A DNA stretch of 35,259 bases from Planctomycetota bacterium (GCA_025459125.1 JALORE010000027.1:1-35259), one strand, 5' to 3'. Positions 16,477-25,039 are shown, numbered from the stretch's first letter. Made by a program: numbers and translations. Notes: generated by a model from the sequence alone, not told the origin.

Positions 16477-16606
16477 GGGTGGCAGCGGCCGGCGGAGTCG
16501 GGACCCCAAATGCGATTCATCGCGTTTGGGAACCCTCTTCGAAGCTTGCCGACGGTGTCCGTGTGTTTGCAGGGACCATCGGCAAACTGCGCTTGCCGCT
16601 GCCGGC
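16477..16606. repeat. Nested hairpin repeat, copy B (long form, more diverged)
   Basis: Begins GGGTGGCAGCGGC and ends GCGCTTGCCGCTGCC. It contains the inner palindrome CCCAAATGCGAT-TC-ATCGCGTTTGGG (16505-16530) and the stem GCTTGCCGACGGT with ACCATCGGCAA. The order of parts is that of copy A reversed. It starts 80 bp after the GH172 stop. Confidence 0.8.
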
Positions 16607-16681
16607 CAGAGCCTGGTTCAGGGGTACGAAGAACTCAGTTGTGATCGGTATTAGGGAAAGGTGTGTCGATCGGCGACTGCC

Positions 16682-16930
16682 ATGCACCCGAACCTCCAGG
16701 AGACGACCGAGAAGGCGATCCTCGACTACACGCAAACGGGCCGCATTGCCCGGATGATCCTGAGTACCATCCGATGGACTTCGGATAGCGCCGGGAATCG
16801 ATAGACGTTGGATATCCAGGCCCGTGCCGAAGTGGCCGAAACGGTGTTCGCGCCAATGCCCACCGGCCGCCAGACCGGGCAACTTCCGATCCCTGTATCC
16901 GCAGCCCGCGTGCCTCTCTTCGGCGCATAA
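16682..16930 (+). pseudogene. Small frame broken by one in-frame TAG
   Basis: From an ATG at 16682 the frame reads MHPNLQETTEKAILDYTQTG and on to a TAG at 16802-16804, then continues in the same frame for 41 more codons (LDIQARAEVAETVFAPMPTG and on) to TAA at 16930. The second half has protein-like composition. No good ribosome site precedes it. It could be a decayed small gene or chance; I assign no function. Confidence 0.25.
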
Positions 16931-16935
16931 AACAA

Positions 16936-16964
16936 CCCCGGCGGGTAGCGAAAACCCGCCGGGG
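16936..16964 (-). terminator. Rho-independent terminator-like hairpin
   Basis: Perfect 11-bp arms, CCCCGGCGGGT and ACCCGCCGGGG, with a 7-nt loop. On the minus strand the stem is followed by TTGTTTTA, the T-rich tail expected of an intrinsic terminator. It would end transcription of the receiver and kinase cluster, about 270 bp past the last stop at 17236. On the plus strand no T-run follows. Confidence 0.55.
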
Positions 16965-17235
16965 AAGGGGCCTCCGTCTACGCTCACGTCACACACGTGA
17001 ACGCGAGTAGGTAGCCGGATATTCTATTGAAATGACTGCTCACGGTTCGCGACGGCGGCGCCGGCGCACGCGGGATCGAGCCCCATAGGTCTTGACGAGC
17101 AATTCAGGGGAGCTCCGAGTGCCCAACCCATCTCCTCGGACCGTGCTCCCGTGCGCGGACGAGACGCGCACGTTGTTCTGGGGCGCGGCACCGGGGCCTC
17201 CCCGGATCGTGATTCCCGCTGCTGTCCGTCAGAAC

Positions 17236-17685
17236 TCACGTGATCAGGGTCTCCAGGGTTCTCAAAAGCGTGTCGAAATCACCTATCTTGGACACGCACC
17301 CTGCCGCTCCCGCCCGGAGCAGCAGGCTGGTTTGAATCTGGTTCCAGTCCGCGGACATGGCGAGCACACGCACCGTGGGGAAGTCCTGCGTAATCTGTTG
17401 AGTGGCTTCCACGCCGTTCATGCGGGGCATATTCACGTCCATCAGGATGATGTCTGGGAGAAGCTGGCGCGCCAAGGACACGGCCTCGTGGCCGTTCGCC
17501 GCCTGGCCCACCACCTCCAGATGAGGCTGTTCGCTCAACAGCCGGCAGACACACCGCCGCAGCGGTTCGTGGTCATCCGCCACCACGACCCGGATTCTCT
17601 TCTCCGGGCGGCGGGGGTCGTCACTGTGATTTCGCGTCGCCACCGCGACTTCCCGGTGTCGCCTGGGGTTCTGTGGCGGTGCCAT
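17236..17685 (-). CDS. Single-domain response regulator (receiver only)
   Basis: About 149 aa. After a 30-residue charged N-terminal extension comes a complete receiver domain: acidic pair ADDHEP (Asp37-38), phospho-accepting Asp83 in [12 protein letters not shown], the Ser in LAMSAD, and Lys133 in GCVSKIGD. There is no output domain, so it would act by protein contact or as a phosphate shuttle/sink. Sequence around [13 protein letters not shown] is NarL-receiver-like, suggesting loss of a helix-turn-helix. The start at 17685 is preferred because AGGAGC lies about 7 nt upstream; an ATG 27 bp upstream is the alternative. It is the last gene of the minus-strand signalling cluster, 39 bp after the pseudo-receiver gene. 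Confidence 0.88.
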   Translation of the reverse strand: MAPPQNPRRHREVAVATRNHSDDPRRPEKRIRVVVADDHEPLRRCVCRLLSEQPHLEVVGQAANGHEAVSLARQLLPDIILMDVNMPRMNGVEATQQITQDFPTVRVLAMSADWNQIQTSLLLRAGAAGCVSKIGDFDTLLRTLETLIT

Positions 17686-17724
17686 ATCGCTTGCTCCTAC
17701 GGTCATTTTCATGGGTTTATCTTC

Positions 17725-18291
17725 CTACTCCTGCTCGCGGTCGCTCCGCGGGATTCCCTCGTCCCCTGGCCGGGGGCCGGTTCCCTCCTGCAACTCATGC
17801 ATGTCGGACCGCTGCGCGTGGCCTTGGCCTCCAAACACCCGGGGCGTCAGGCTCACGGTCCAATACGCGCCGACGATTGCCATCTCCTCCCGCAGCCTGG
17901 CCCGATCTTTGGACTTGGTCACGTAGCCGGCCAATCCCAGGGCATAGGCGGCAGACACCTCGTGTTCATCACGCGACTGCGCCAAGGCAACGACGGGAAT
18001 CAGCCGCAACGCCTCGTCGGTTTTAATCGTCTGGAGCAGGCGGGATGCTCTCTCCGACGTTCCGTTGAGCGCCAGCAGGATGAGACAAGGCCACTTCCCA
18101 GGCTGGCTCTGGAGGCACTCCCGGGCCTGCTCGGCATCGGCCCAATGAACCCAGCACACCTCCGGGCTCGTCTCCTGAAGAACCTTGGCCACCAGCTTCG
18201 CGTCCTCCGAATCATCCTCTACCAGCCAGGCAATGGGCGGATTCAAAGTGGTCCTCCGCATCTGCCGGGCCTGCATGCTCGTGTCTGCCAC
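17725..18291 (-). CDS. Rcp1-like pseudo-receiver lacking the phospho-accepting Asp
   Basis: A 188-aa protein. The receiver fold is clear: LVEDDSEDAKLVAKVL keeps the acidic residues, GYVTKSKD keeps Lys126, but the usual ILLDLNLP is LILLALNGT, so the phospho-accepting Asp is Ala74 (codon GCG). The switch Thr is also replaced (VVALAQS in place of the common VVxLTTS). The domain therefore should not be phosphorylated in the normal way. A 40-residue tail rich in Gly, Arg and Glu follows. Translation likely starts at a GTG (18291), with GAAGGGA upstream; ATG at 18276 is possible. It lies between a NarL-type regulator (484 bp upstream) and a normal receiver (39 bp downstream). It may be a constitutive signalling scaffold or act as a competitor. 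Confidence 0.85.
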   Translation of the reverse strand: MADTSMQARQMRRTTLNPPIAWLVEDDSEDAKLVAKVLQETSPEVCWVHWADAEQARECLQSQPGKWPCLILLALNGTSERASRLLQTIKTDEALRLIPVVALAQSRDEHEVSAAYALGLAGYVTKSKDRARLREEMAIVGAYWTVSLTPRVFGGQGHAQRSDMHELQEGTGPRPGDEGIPRSDREQE

Positions 18292-18775
18292 TGCGCGTCG
18301 TCCCTTCTCGTGTCGTCTGACTCCTATTTGGAAACCATCGGGATCCCCTGGGGCCGGAGTCTCCTGCCGTTCTCCGGCCCGTGCGGAAAAGGGGCCAACG
18401 GCTTGCCAGGTGCAACAGAATCAGAATGCCGAGTATCCATGCTTCGGCCTTCCGATCCTGCGTCGGCAAGCCGTTGCCCCCAGGGACAAAGAGATCACAT
18501 GGCATCTTCGGACATGGCGAGGGGGTTGCATAGGCCGGTTTTCCCTCTTCCGTACAGCAAACGGCGGTCGTCCGGGGTGAAAAATACCCCCTGTCATTGC
18601 AGGAAAAGGCTATCCGGCGTCTCGGGGCCAAGCCTCTGAGCACCGTGTGGGGGAGGATAGCCTGCGGTCGCTTCACGCCGCATCGGACGGGCAGGCTTCC
18701 TCTGGCGGGGAAGAAGACCCCCGTGCCCTGCCGCGGCGGACGCCGGCGCGCGGCCGAAACGTCAGGCACAGGATC
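18292..18775. other. 484-bp gap inside the signalling cluster with an inverted repeat
   Basis: No convincing gene. The notable structure is CAACGGCTTGCC (18396-18407) paired with GGCAAGCCGTTG (18465-18476), a perfect 12-bp stem with a 57-nt loop. It lies in what would be the leader of the pseudo-receiver gene and could form an mRNA structure. A small minus-strand frame of 38 codons (near 18335-18450) is too short to support. Confidence 0.4.
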
Positions 18776-19435
18776 TCAGGTCGTGCGCTGATCGTCGACC
18801 TCGATCAGGTGTTCCCGAATGGCGTAGACGACCAATTCGGCGAGGCTGTTGAGACCCAGTTTCTTCAGGATGCGTCGCCGACGCGCGTCGATCGTCTTGA
18901 TGCTGCTGCCGGTGATCAGCGCGATTTCCTTCGTGGACTTGCCGCGGGCCAGCAGGCGGGTGACCTCCGTCTCACGCTCGGTCAGAGCCGTTCGCGCGGA
19001 GGCCCGTTCCTCACTCTGCACGTACTGGTCCACCAGCAGACCGGCCACCTTGGCACACGCGTATTTCTGACCGGCCAGGACAGTCCTGATGGCCTGCACG
19101 ACTTCCACGAAGGCGTTCTCCTTGAGGAGGTAGCCGGAGGCACCACTCTTGAACATCTCGGAGACGAAGCCGCTGCGCAGATACATGGACAGAGCCAGAA
19201 CTCTGGTTTCCGGGTACTCGCGCTTGATTCGGCGCGTGACCTCGATCCCGTCCATGCCCTCCATGTTGACATCCATGATGACCACGTCCGGGCGCAGCGT
19301 GCGCACCAGTTGCAGGGCCGTTGTCCCCTCCCCGGCTTCTCCAACGATCTTCATGTCCGGCTGTGTCTCCAGGAGAGAGCGCAGACCCTCCCGGAGGATT
19401 TGGTGGTCATCCACCAGCAAGATTCTGGTCGTCAT
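18776..19435 (-). CDS. NarL/FixJ-type response regulator
   Basis: About 219 aa. The receiver (1-120) has the acidic pair LVDDHQ (9-10), phospho-accepting Asp55 in VVIMDVNMEGMDG, switch Ser in LALSMY and Lys in GYLLKEN. The C-terminal LuxR-type helix-turn-helix (about 150-210) reads LTERETEVTRLLARGKSTKE and so on, with IKTIDARRRRILKKLG as recognition region. It binds DNA as a dimer after phosphorylation. The start at 19435 (MTTRILLVDDHQ) overlaps the end of the kinase gene by 29 bp, with GGAG-like bases upstream, so the two are translationally coupled and almost certainly cognate partners. Targets are unknown. Confidence 0.94.
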   Translation of the reverse strand: MTTRILLVDDHQILREGLRSLLETQPDMKIVGEAGEGTTALQLVRTLRPDVVIMDVNMEGMDGIEVTRRIKREYPETRVLALSMYLRSGFVSEMFKSGASGYLLKENAFVEVVQAIRTVLAGQKYACAKVAGLLVDQYVQSEERASARTALTERETEVTRLLARGKSTKEIALITGSSIKTIDARRRRILKKLGLNSLAELVVYAIREHLIEVDDQRTT

Positions 19436-22400
19436 CCCGTGTCTCCCCGGCAATCTGTCTCGGCATTTCCAGAGGAGCGACCAGTGTGAATCGGCTTCCC
19501 CGTCCCGGCTGGGCATCGACCTCGATTGTGCCGCCGATGAAATCCAACCGCTCTCGGATACTGAAAAGGCCGAACCCCCGGCCGCGGGACGGAGCGGTCC
19601 ACATGGTCGGTGCCTCAAAACCGACCCCATCGTCGGCAATCGTAATCCTAATAGAGTCCTGGAGCCGTGCGATGTCAAGAGTTACCTTGTGGGCGTGGGC
19701 ATGCTTGATGACGTTGACCAGCAACTCCCGGACCGACTGGAAAAGCACGACCCGGACGTCTTCCGCCAGTGGTTTGGGGGCGTGGTCGTCCCGGAAGACG
19801 TGGTGGAGGCCGTGTTCCGCCTTCAGCTTGTCCTGGAGCAATTCCTTCAAAGCGGCTTCCAGACCAAAGCGGTACAACGTGGGGGAACTCAAGTCGAAGG
19901 TCATTTCCCGCACGCTTTCGATGGTCCGGTCCAAGGCGGCGCAGATGTCCCCGAGCTGTTCCGGACCGCCGCCCGGCAAAGACCTCTGCAACTGCTGCAA
20001 CTTCATTTTGGACAGGACCAGGGTCTGGCAGGCGTGATCGTGCAGGCCGGTGGCAATGCGCCGCCGTTCCCGCTCCTCCGAGAGGGACAATTGGGCGGCC
20101 AGCACGCGTAACTGTTGTTGATAGATGCGCAATGACTCCTCCGCCTGCTTCCGCTTGGTGACGTCCTCGACCATGACGAGAAAGTTCTGAAACTTGCCCT
20201 CCCGGTCCCTCACGGCGGTGATCGTTGCATCGCCCCACATGACTTCGGCCCCGGAACGCACGTAACGTTTCTCGCTCCGGTAGACAGGTATCTCTCCCCG
20301 CAGCAGCTTTCGAATCGGCTCGATGTCGCGCGGCAAATCCTCGGGGTGCGTGAGGTCCCGGAACGTCAGTTCCCTCAGTTCGGAATCCGTCCGGCCCATC
20401 AGCCTGCAAAAGGCGGCATTGGCCCGCAGGAAGCGGAAGTCCGCGCCGGAGGTGGCAATGCCGATAGGACCCTCTTCGAAGATCCGTCGGAATCGCTCCT
20501 CGCTCTCGCGCAGGGCGGCCTCCGCCTGCTTGTGTTCCGTGATGTCGTGCACCATGCCGATTGAACGCAGGACACGGCCCGCGGCATCCCGCACGTGCTG
20601 GTACCGTTCGTGCACGTACCGGACTTCTCCGGTACTGCGGCACACGATCCGGTGTTCCAGGTCGCATTGATCGCGGCCTTCCTGGAGCGACCCGGAATAG
20701 GCCGCATCCACCGCGGCCCGGTCTGCCGGGTGAACCATTTCCAGAAACGCCTGATAACTGGGCACGAATTCGCCCGGGGAAAGGCCGAAGATCCGATAGG
20801 TCTCCTCCGACCAGGTCGCGATCCCGGTACCGAGGTCGAGTTCCCAACTGCCGAGGCGGGCAATCTCCTCGGTCTTCTTCAAGCGTGCTTCGTTCCGGCG
20901 CAGGGCCTCCTCCGCGAGGTGACGGTCCGTGACGTCCTGCACCGTGGACACCATGAGGTTGTGGTCCGGCAACGGGATGTTGATGGCGGTGACAAATCTC
21001 TCGTTCCCGGCCGCGGTCGTGATGGGGACGTCCTCCCAGCACATTCGCGCCGGATCACCCGTCGCCATGTCGGCCAGGACCCGCGCTCGGATCTGCACGC
21101 GGAACGCCGCATCCCGGTACACCTTGTCGAAGAACTCCTCGACGGAGTGCAGACTGCCGCGCGGCTGCCCGTAGATCTCCTCGAACTTGCCGCTCGCAAA
21201 CACGACCTTATGGTCGTGAATCGTGTTCACGGCAAACCCGATCGGGGCATTCTCCAGGATCGTCTCGATGTAGCGGCTCCGTTCCCGCAGGGCCTCCTCC
21301 GCCCGCTTGCGCTCGGAGATGTCACTGGCGATGTGTATGGCGCCGGCATACCGTCCGTCCGAATCCAGAATCGGGTCCGCCACGATGGCGAGCCACCGGT
21401 CCCCGTACGGGACTTCCGCGGTCTCGCGGCGGAGGCTCGCGCGGGCTTGCTGCAAGGGGCATCCCGGCATCGGACCCGGGGTCCCATGCACCAGGACGCA
21501 GCCGTGGTGCCCGATCATCTCGCCACCAGCGTGATGGAACAACCGCGCCGCGGCCCGGTTCGTCCGCAGAATCCGGTCCTCACGGTCCAGAATCCAGATC
21601 GCGTCGTTCGTCGCCTCCAAGGTGGCCTGCTCCGCGTGCGCCAGACGCTCCCATTCCCGCTGCGCCTGGCGGTGCTCGGCGACGGTCGTGCCCACCAGCA
21701 GCCCGAAGACCGCCGCGATCGCCAGGAACGACGGCCCCACGATCACGTCATCCAGCCAGTCCGGGGCGGAGGAGAAACCGCCCACAGGTCCCGCGACTAC
21801 GAACGGGAGGGCCACCGCAGCCAGAATGAGCAGGGCGGTCGTCGCACCCCGCACCTCAAACCGGAAGGCCGCCCACAGCAGCACCGGGTACGTCAAGTGC
21901 GGGAGACACAGGGGAAACCACTCCTGCCCCGCCGGGGCGCGAAGGGCCAGGAACTCCAGCAGTGCCAATCCGACGCCGGAAGCCACGCCCTCCCAGAGGC
22001 GCCGCAGATTCCCCGTCTTCCACCCCGTTTTCAGCCCAGCCGCCCAACTGAGAAGAAACGGTGTGACCATGAGGTTGCCGATGCCCGCGGCAGCCGCCCG
22101 CCGATACCACGAAACCACGGGCGGCAGGGTCCCGGGGAGAAGGTCGCTGACGGCCGTCGCGGCCAGCGACATCAGGCCATTGCTCAGCCCGACAGCCAAG
22201 GCCAGGAAAGCCAGGACCTCCCGCACCCTCGTAAAGGCGGGAGGCGCTCCCAAGACACCCCAGAGCAGCCAAGTGCTCAGGACCGCATCCCCCGTCTGTG
22301 CCAGGGCAGAAACGATGCCTACGGCCCAGGGGGTGCCGGCCAGCAGTTCTGCCGCGAAACCGGCCCCCGTGAGCACCCCCGCCAGATACGGTCGCAAACT

Positions 22401-22598
22401 GCGCCGAGCGATCAGGAGAGCCGAGAGAGGAATGCCGGCGGGGGGCCAGATCGCCGCGGGGCCTTCCGGCGGGCGCAAGAATGACAGGCTGAGCCGCACC
22501 GCGATGAAATAGAGAATCGCCACGGAAATGAGGGACAGAAGATCCCGTCTCAGAGAGACACGCGAGGAAACAGGCTGATCGTTGTTCTCTTCCCTCAT
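19407..22598 (-). CDS. MASE1 multi-PAS sensor histidine kinase (HisKA_3)
   Basis: A 1063-aa membrane kinase. Residues about 18-310 form a MASE1 domain of roughly eight transmembrane helices (WPPAGIPLSALL is typical). Then four PAS domains: about 320-430 (with HGTPGPMPGCPL, a Cys-containing PAS signature), 440-560, 575-690 and 700-815, each closing with the usual DIT/DVT-ERK-type linker. HisKA_3 follows at about 835-905 with phospho-accepting His853 in GLHDHACQTL, and the ATPase at 945-1045 with the N box (LLVNVIKHA, Asn962), DDGVGF and GRGFGL. The FDLSSPTLYRFGLEAAL segment is typical of NarX/DegS-like kinases paired with NarL regulators. The signal sensed is unknown. GAAGAGAA precedes the ATG; a good promoter lies about 200 bp upstream. 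Confidence 0.93.
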   Translation of the reverse strand: MREENNDQPVSSRVSLRRDLLSLISVAILYFIAVRLSLSFLRPPEGPAAIWPPAGIPLSALLIARRSLRPYLAGVLTGAGFAAELLAGTPWAVGIVSALAQTGDAVLSTWLLWGVLGAPPAFTRVREVLAFLALAVGLSNGLMSLAATAVSDLLPGTLPPVVSWYRRAAAAGIGNLMVTPFLLSWAAGLKTGWKTGNLRRLWEGVASGVGLALLEFLALRAPAGQEWFPLCLPHLTYPVLLWAAFRFEVRGATTALLILAAVALPFVVAGPVGGFSSAPDWLDDVIVGPSFLAIAAVFGLLVGTTVAEHRQAQREWERLAHAEQATLEATNDAIWILDREDRILRTNRAAARLFHHAGGEMIGHHGCVLVHGTPGPMPGCPLQQARASLRRETAEVPYGDRWLAIVADPILDSDGRYAGAIHIASDISERKRAEEALRERSRYIETILENAPIGFAVNTIHDHKVVFASGKFEEIYGQPRGSLHSVEEFFDKVYRDAAFRVQIRARVLADMATGDPARMCWEDVPITTAAGNERFVTAINIPLPDHNLMVSTVQDVTDRHLAEEALRRNEARLKKTEEIARLGSWELDLGTGIATWSEETYRIFGLSPGEFVPSYQAFLEMVHPADRAAVDAAYSGSLQEGRDQCDLEHRIVCRSTGEVRYVHERYQHVRDAAGRVLRSIGMVHDITEHKQAEAALRESEERFRRIFEEGPIGIATSGADFRFLRANAAFCRLMGRTDSELRELTFRDLTHPEDLPRDIEPIRKLLRGEIPVYRSEKRYVRSGAEVMWGDATITAVRDREGKFQNFLVMVEDVTKRKQAEESLRIYQQQLRVLAAQLSLSEERERRRIATGLHDHACQTLVLSKMKLQQLQRSLPGGGPEQLGDICAALDRTIESVREMTFDLSSPTLYRFGLEAALKELLQDKLKAEHGLHHVFRDDHAPKPLAEDVRVVLFQSVRELLVNVIKHAHAHKVTLDIARLQDSIRITIADDGVGFEAPTMWTAPSRGRGFGLFSIRERLDFIGGTIEVDAQPGRGSRFTLVAPLEMPRQIAGETRDDDQNLAGG

Positions 22599-22943
22599 CA
22601 GAGTCCTCTGTGCCGCCGTAGTTCTGCGGACGCCATGCGTAAAGACATCCCCCGTCCCAGATTGTGAGAGCGCTCGTCGGCGGGGAGAAGCTTCGGGGCC
22701 TCTTTCCCGGATTCGGACGTACTGGCTCTCCAGGGATTCGGTCGCGCTGCTTGCCGCCCGTGCGAAAGCGCATTATTTCGGCGAAAGCTGGTGGAGGATA
22801 TGGCATAATCGTCTCGTTGTCAAGTGGGTCAATTGCGAAGTGGCGTGTCTGTCTCACCGGCGACCGATGCGTCAGGCCGCTTGTGGGACCGCCGCGCCCC
22901 TTGTCGGGCGCGCGGCTTGTGCGCCAGGGGTGAAGGTCGGTAG
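22599..22943. other. 345-bp upstream region of the kinase
   Basis: Contains the minus-strand promoter for the kinase (22795-22823) and a GC-rich stem (GCCGCGCCC with GGGCGCGCGGC, one base bulged, near 22890-22915) just before the GH26 fragment. No gene is seen on either strand. Confidence 0.45.
22795..22823 (-). promoter_or_regulatory. Strong candidate promoter of the signalling cluster
   Basis: On the minus strand a perfect TTGACA (22823-22818) and TATCCT (22800-22795) are separated by exactly 17 nt. Transcription would begin near 22788, giving a leader of about 190 nt before the kinase ATG at 22598. Confidence 0.6.
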
Positions 22944-23444
22944 ATCGCCAAGACCAAGGGGTTGGATAGCCTGCTCTGGGTCTACGGGCCCAACCATGGT
23001 GAGAAGACCGCCGCGTATTATGCGGGGGATGAGTATGTCGATCTGCTGGGCCTGGATGCCTACACGGACTTCCTCGATCCCGAGCAGGTGCGCGGTTATG
23101 ACGAGATTGTCGCGTTGAACAAGCCCTTCGGGTTCTCGGAATTCGGGCCGTATGGCTCGCGCAATCCCCCGGGCGACTATGACTATCGGCGCTTCCTGGA
23201 GGGCGTAAAGAAGCACTTTCCGAAGACCTGCTACTTCATGTGCTGGAATGCGAAATGGAGCCTGGCGACGAATCAGAACGTCAAGGAGATGCTCAGCGAT
23301 CCCGCGGTGGCCAATCGGGATGAGCTGCCCAAGGAGTTGTTCTCGAGCGCGACCAGGTCGATTGCCGGTCCGCCCGTGGAGGGCAAATGGAAGCTTGTCT
23401 TCGGAGACAACTTCGACGGAGACAGGCTGGATTCGATCCGGTAG
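22944..23444 (+). pseudogene. Truncated remnant of a GH26-GH16 glycoside hydrolase
   Basis: Right after an in-frame TAG (22941-22943) the frame reads IAKTKGLDSLLWVYGPNHGE and goes on through YYAGDEYVDLLGLDAYTDF, FGFSEFGPYGS and YFMCWNAKWS. This is the C-terminal third of a GH26 beta-mannanase-like barrel; the Glu in FSEFG fits the nucleophile, while the acid/base half is missing. A short linker (IAGPPVEG) then leads to WKLVFGDNFDGDRLD, the typical opening of a GH16 domain, which stops at a TAG (23442-23444). Both ends are therefore lost: 5' inside GH26, 3' at the start of GH16. A TTG at 22962 could start translation but there is no ribosome site. The 3' end runs head-on into the PQQ-like gene. 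I take it as a recombined fragment or an assembly joint. Confidence 0.75.
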
Positions 23445-24733
23445 AGGTGTTCCTTCGTCCGCAGGAAGAGCGTCTTTCCGGAGACGGCGGCCGAGGCCAT
23501 GAAACCGGCATCGAGCACGTTCGTCGCCAGGACCTCGCAGGTCCGCGCCGCCTTCAGGACCGTGGTCACGCCCTCCCGGCTGAAGCAGTAGATATGTCCC
23601 TCCGCATAGAGCAGCGACGCTGCGAAGTTCCCGCGGAGGCGCTCGCGCCATACCTGTTTGCCGGAGGCGGCTTCCAGGCAGGTGATGGTGCCGGTGTCGT
23701 TGATCATGAAGAACAGGTCATCCACCAGGACCGGGGACGGCGTCTGCGGCACCATACTGGCGGTCTTCCATACGACGTTCGGGTCGATCCGGCCGTCCGC
23801 GTTGGCGATCCGGACCGCGAGCAGCTCCGTCCGGCCGAAGCCGGTAATCATGTAGGCGATTCCCCGGCCGTAGACCGGGCTGGCGGCGCCGGAGAAAGCG
23901 GGCGTGGGGATCTTCCAGAGCTCGCGGCCGCTCCGCGGATCGTAGCCGTAGAGGGCCTTGGCGCCCACGGTGAGCATCTGCGTGTCCGCGCCGACGGTTA
24001 CCAGCAGTGGTGTGGCGTAGGCCTTGCGGAGGTCGCCTTCGCTGATGGGCTTGCCGTCGGCGTCCAGGTCGTCCCAGTCCGCCGTCCGGTCGGTCTTCCA
24101 TACGGTCCGGCCGGTCTCCTTGTCCAGCGCCACGAGGTACTGAACGTCCACGCCGTCCATGGTCAGGATCAGCAGATTCTCGAACACCGCGAGGGACGAG
24201 CCCGGGCCGCGATAATGCCGGCAGGGCAGGTCGTCACGCTTCCATAGTACGGCGCCCGTCTGGGTGTCCAGCGCCGCCGTGCCATAGCTCCCGAAGTGCA
24301 CGTACAGGCGGCCGGGCTCGACGACCGGTGAGGGCGAAGCATAACAGTTGAGCGGATTGCCCAAAGGCTCCGGATGGTCGGCATGGAACAGCTTCTCCTG
24401 GAGGCGTATCCGGCCCGAGTCCGCGTCGACGCCAATCACAAAGAAGTCGTGACCATCGACCGTCGCGGTCGTCAACCATACCTGCCCGTCCATCACGACC
24501 GCAGTGGACCAGCCCCGGTGGGGGATGGGTGTCTTCCAGCGGATGTTCTCCTTCTCGCTCCAGCGGATCGGCAGGCCGAGGCCCGGTGGGGGCGAGTGAT
24601 TATTCGCCCCTACAGCGCGGCCATCGCCCGAGGGCCCGCGAAACTGGGGCCATGGCGCCGAGGCCCAGGACGCGGGAACGATCAACAGAAGGGGTATTAT
24701 GCACGGTCCAAATGGGTACTTCACTGTCATCAT
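23273..24733 (-). CDS. Exported PQQ-like beta-propeller protein with aberrant C-terminus
   Basis: A 486-aa protein with a signal peptide (FGPCIIPLLLIVPASWASA), then WPQFRGPSGDGRA and repeated blades such as LDTQTGAVLWKRD, LDKETGRTVWKTD, YDPRSGRELWKIP and LEAASGKQVWRERL. This is the BamB/PQQ-dehydrogenase-like propeller common in planctomycetes; no catalytic role is established for this branch. The true family end should be close to LFLRTKEHLYRIE; the next 50 or so residues (SSLSPSKLSPKTSF and on) are the antisense of the GH26-GH16 fragment at 22944-23444, so the original stop is lost and the frame reads on to 23273. The ATG at 24733 lacks a strong ribosome site. Neighbour genes do not reveal a partner. 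Confidence 0.82.
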   Translation of the reverse strand: MMTVKYPFGPCIIPLLLIVPASWASAPWPQFRGPSGDGRAVGANNHSPPPGLGLPIRWSEKENIRWKTPIPHRGWSTAVVMDGQVWLTTATVDGHDFFVIGVDADSGRIRLQEKLFHADHPEPLGNPLNCYASPSPVVEPGRLYVHFGSYGTAALDTQTGAVLWKRDDLPCRHYRGPGSSLAVFENLLILTMDGVDVQYLVALDKETGRTVWKTDRTADWDDLDADGKPISEGDLRKAYATPLLVTVGADTQMLTVGAKALYGYDPRSGRELWKIPTPAFSGAASPVYGRGIAYMITGFGRTELLAVRIANADGRIDPNVVWKTASMVPQTPSPVLVDDLFFMINDTGTITCLEAASGKQVWRERLRGNFAASLLYAEGHIYCFSREGVTTVLKAARTCEVLATNVLDAGFMASAAVSGKTLFLRTKEHLYRIESSLSPSKLSPKTSFHLPSTGGPAIDLVALENNSLGSSSRLATAGSLSISLTF

Positions 24734-25039
24734 CCGATGTTCTGCACCAGCAACCTGTTATCGCTGCCCCCTCTTCCATCAGCCCCCGCACGATCCGGGT
24801 GGCCATCCTACCACAGCGACAGTCGGCCTTCAAGTCTGGTGATACCATGCTCTCTCAGGGCCAGCGCAAGGTCAGCCGGCGCCGCGGGTGGCAGCGGCAA
24901 GCGGAGTCTTCGGAGCCTGCCGATGGCGTTTTGCCTGTCCCGTGAGCCATCGGCAAGCTGCGCTTGCCGCTGCCACCCATCATAGGTCTTGCATATGAAG
25001 CAACCCACGTACCACGCACCGTCTTCATCTGTCTGGGCT
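24734..25039. other. 306-bp gap with repeat copy C
   Basis: Between the PQQ-like gene start and the ceramidase-like gene stop. It holds copy C of the nested hairpin family and otherwise no visible gene or strong promoter consensus. Confidence 0.5.
24886..24978. repeat. Nested hairpin repeat, copy C (short form)
   Basis: Perfect 18-bp outer arms, GGGTGGCAGCGGCAAGCG (24886-24903) and its complement (24961-24978), enclose GCCTGCCGATGGC paired with GCCATCGGCAAGC (one mismatch). The inner CCCAAACGCGAT palindrome of the long form is absent; GGAGTC joins TTCGGAGC directly. It lies 61 bp past the ceramidase-like stop. Confidence 0.85.

Larger units (their letters stand above)
16398..17235. other. 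838-bp region: repeat copy B, broken small frame, hairpin terminator
   Basis: Besides the items listed separately (16477-16606, 16682-16930, 16936-16964), the 200 bp next to the receiver gene stop at 17236 are GC-rich and hold only short stems such as CCGGGG-AGG-CCCCGG near 17192. No intact gene is recognised. Confidence 0.5.

Noticed and set aside
16517..16996. 159-codon minus-strand frame in the gap after GH172
   Set aside because: Part of it is a translation of repeat copy B and it runs through the terminator hairpin.
18384..18394. Third copy of the MBL-internal palindrome (CGGAAAAGGGG)
   Set aside because: Similarity stops after 11 bp and there is no matching right arm.
18212..18769. 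185-codon minus-strand frame before the pseudo-receiver
   Set aside because: It overlaps the pseudo-receiver in another frame, has no domain and has an irregular composition.
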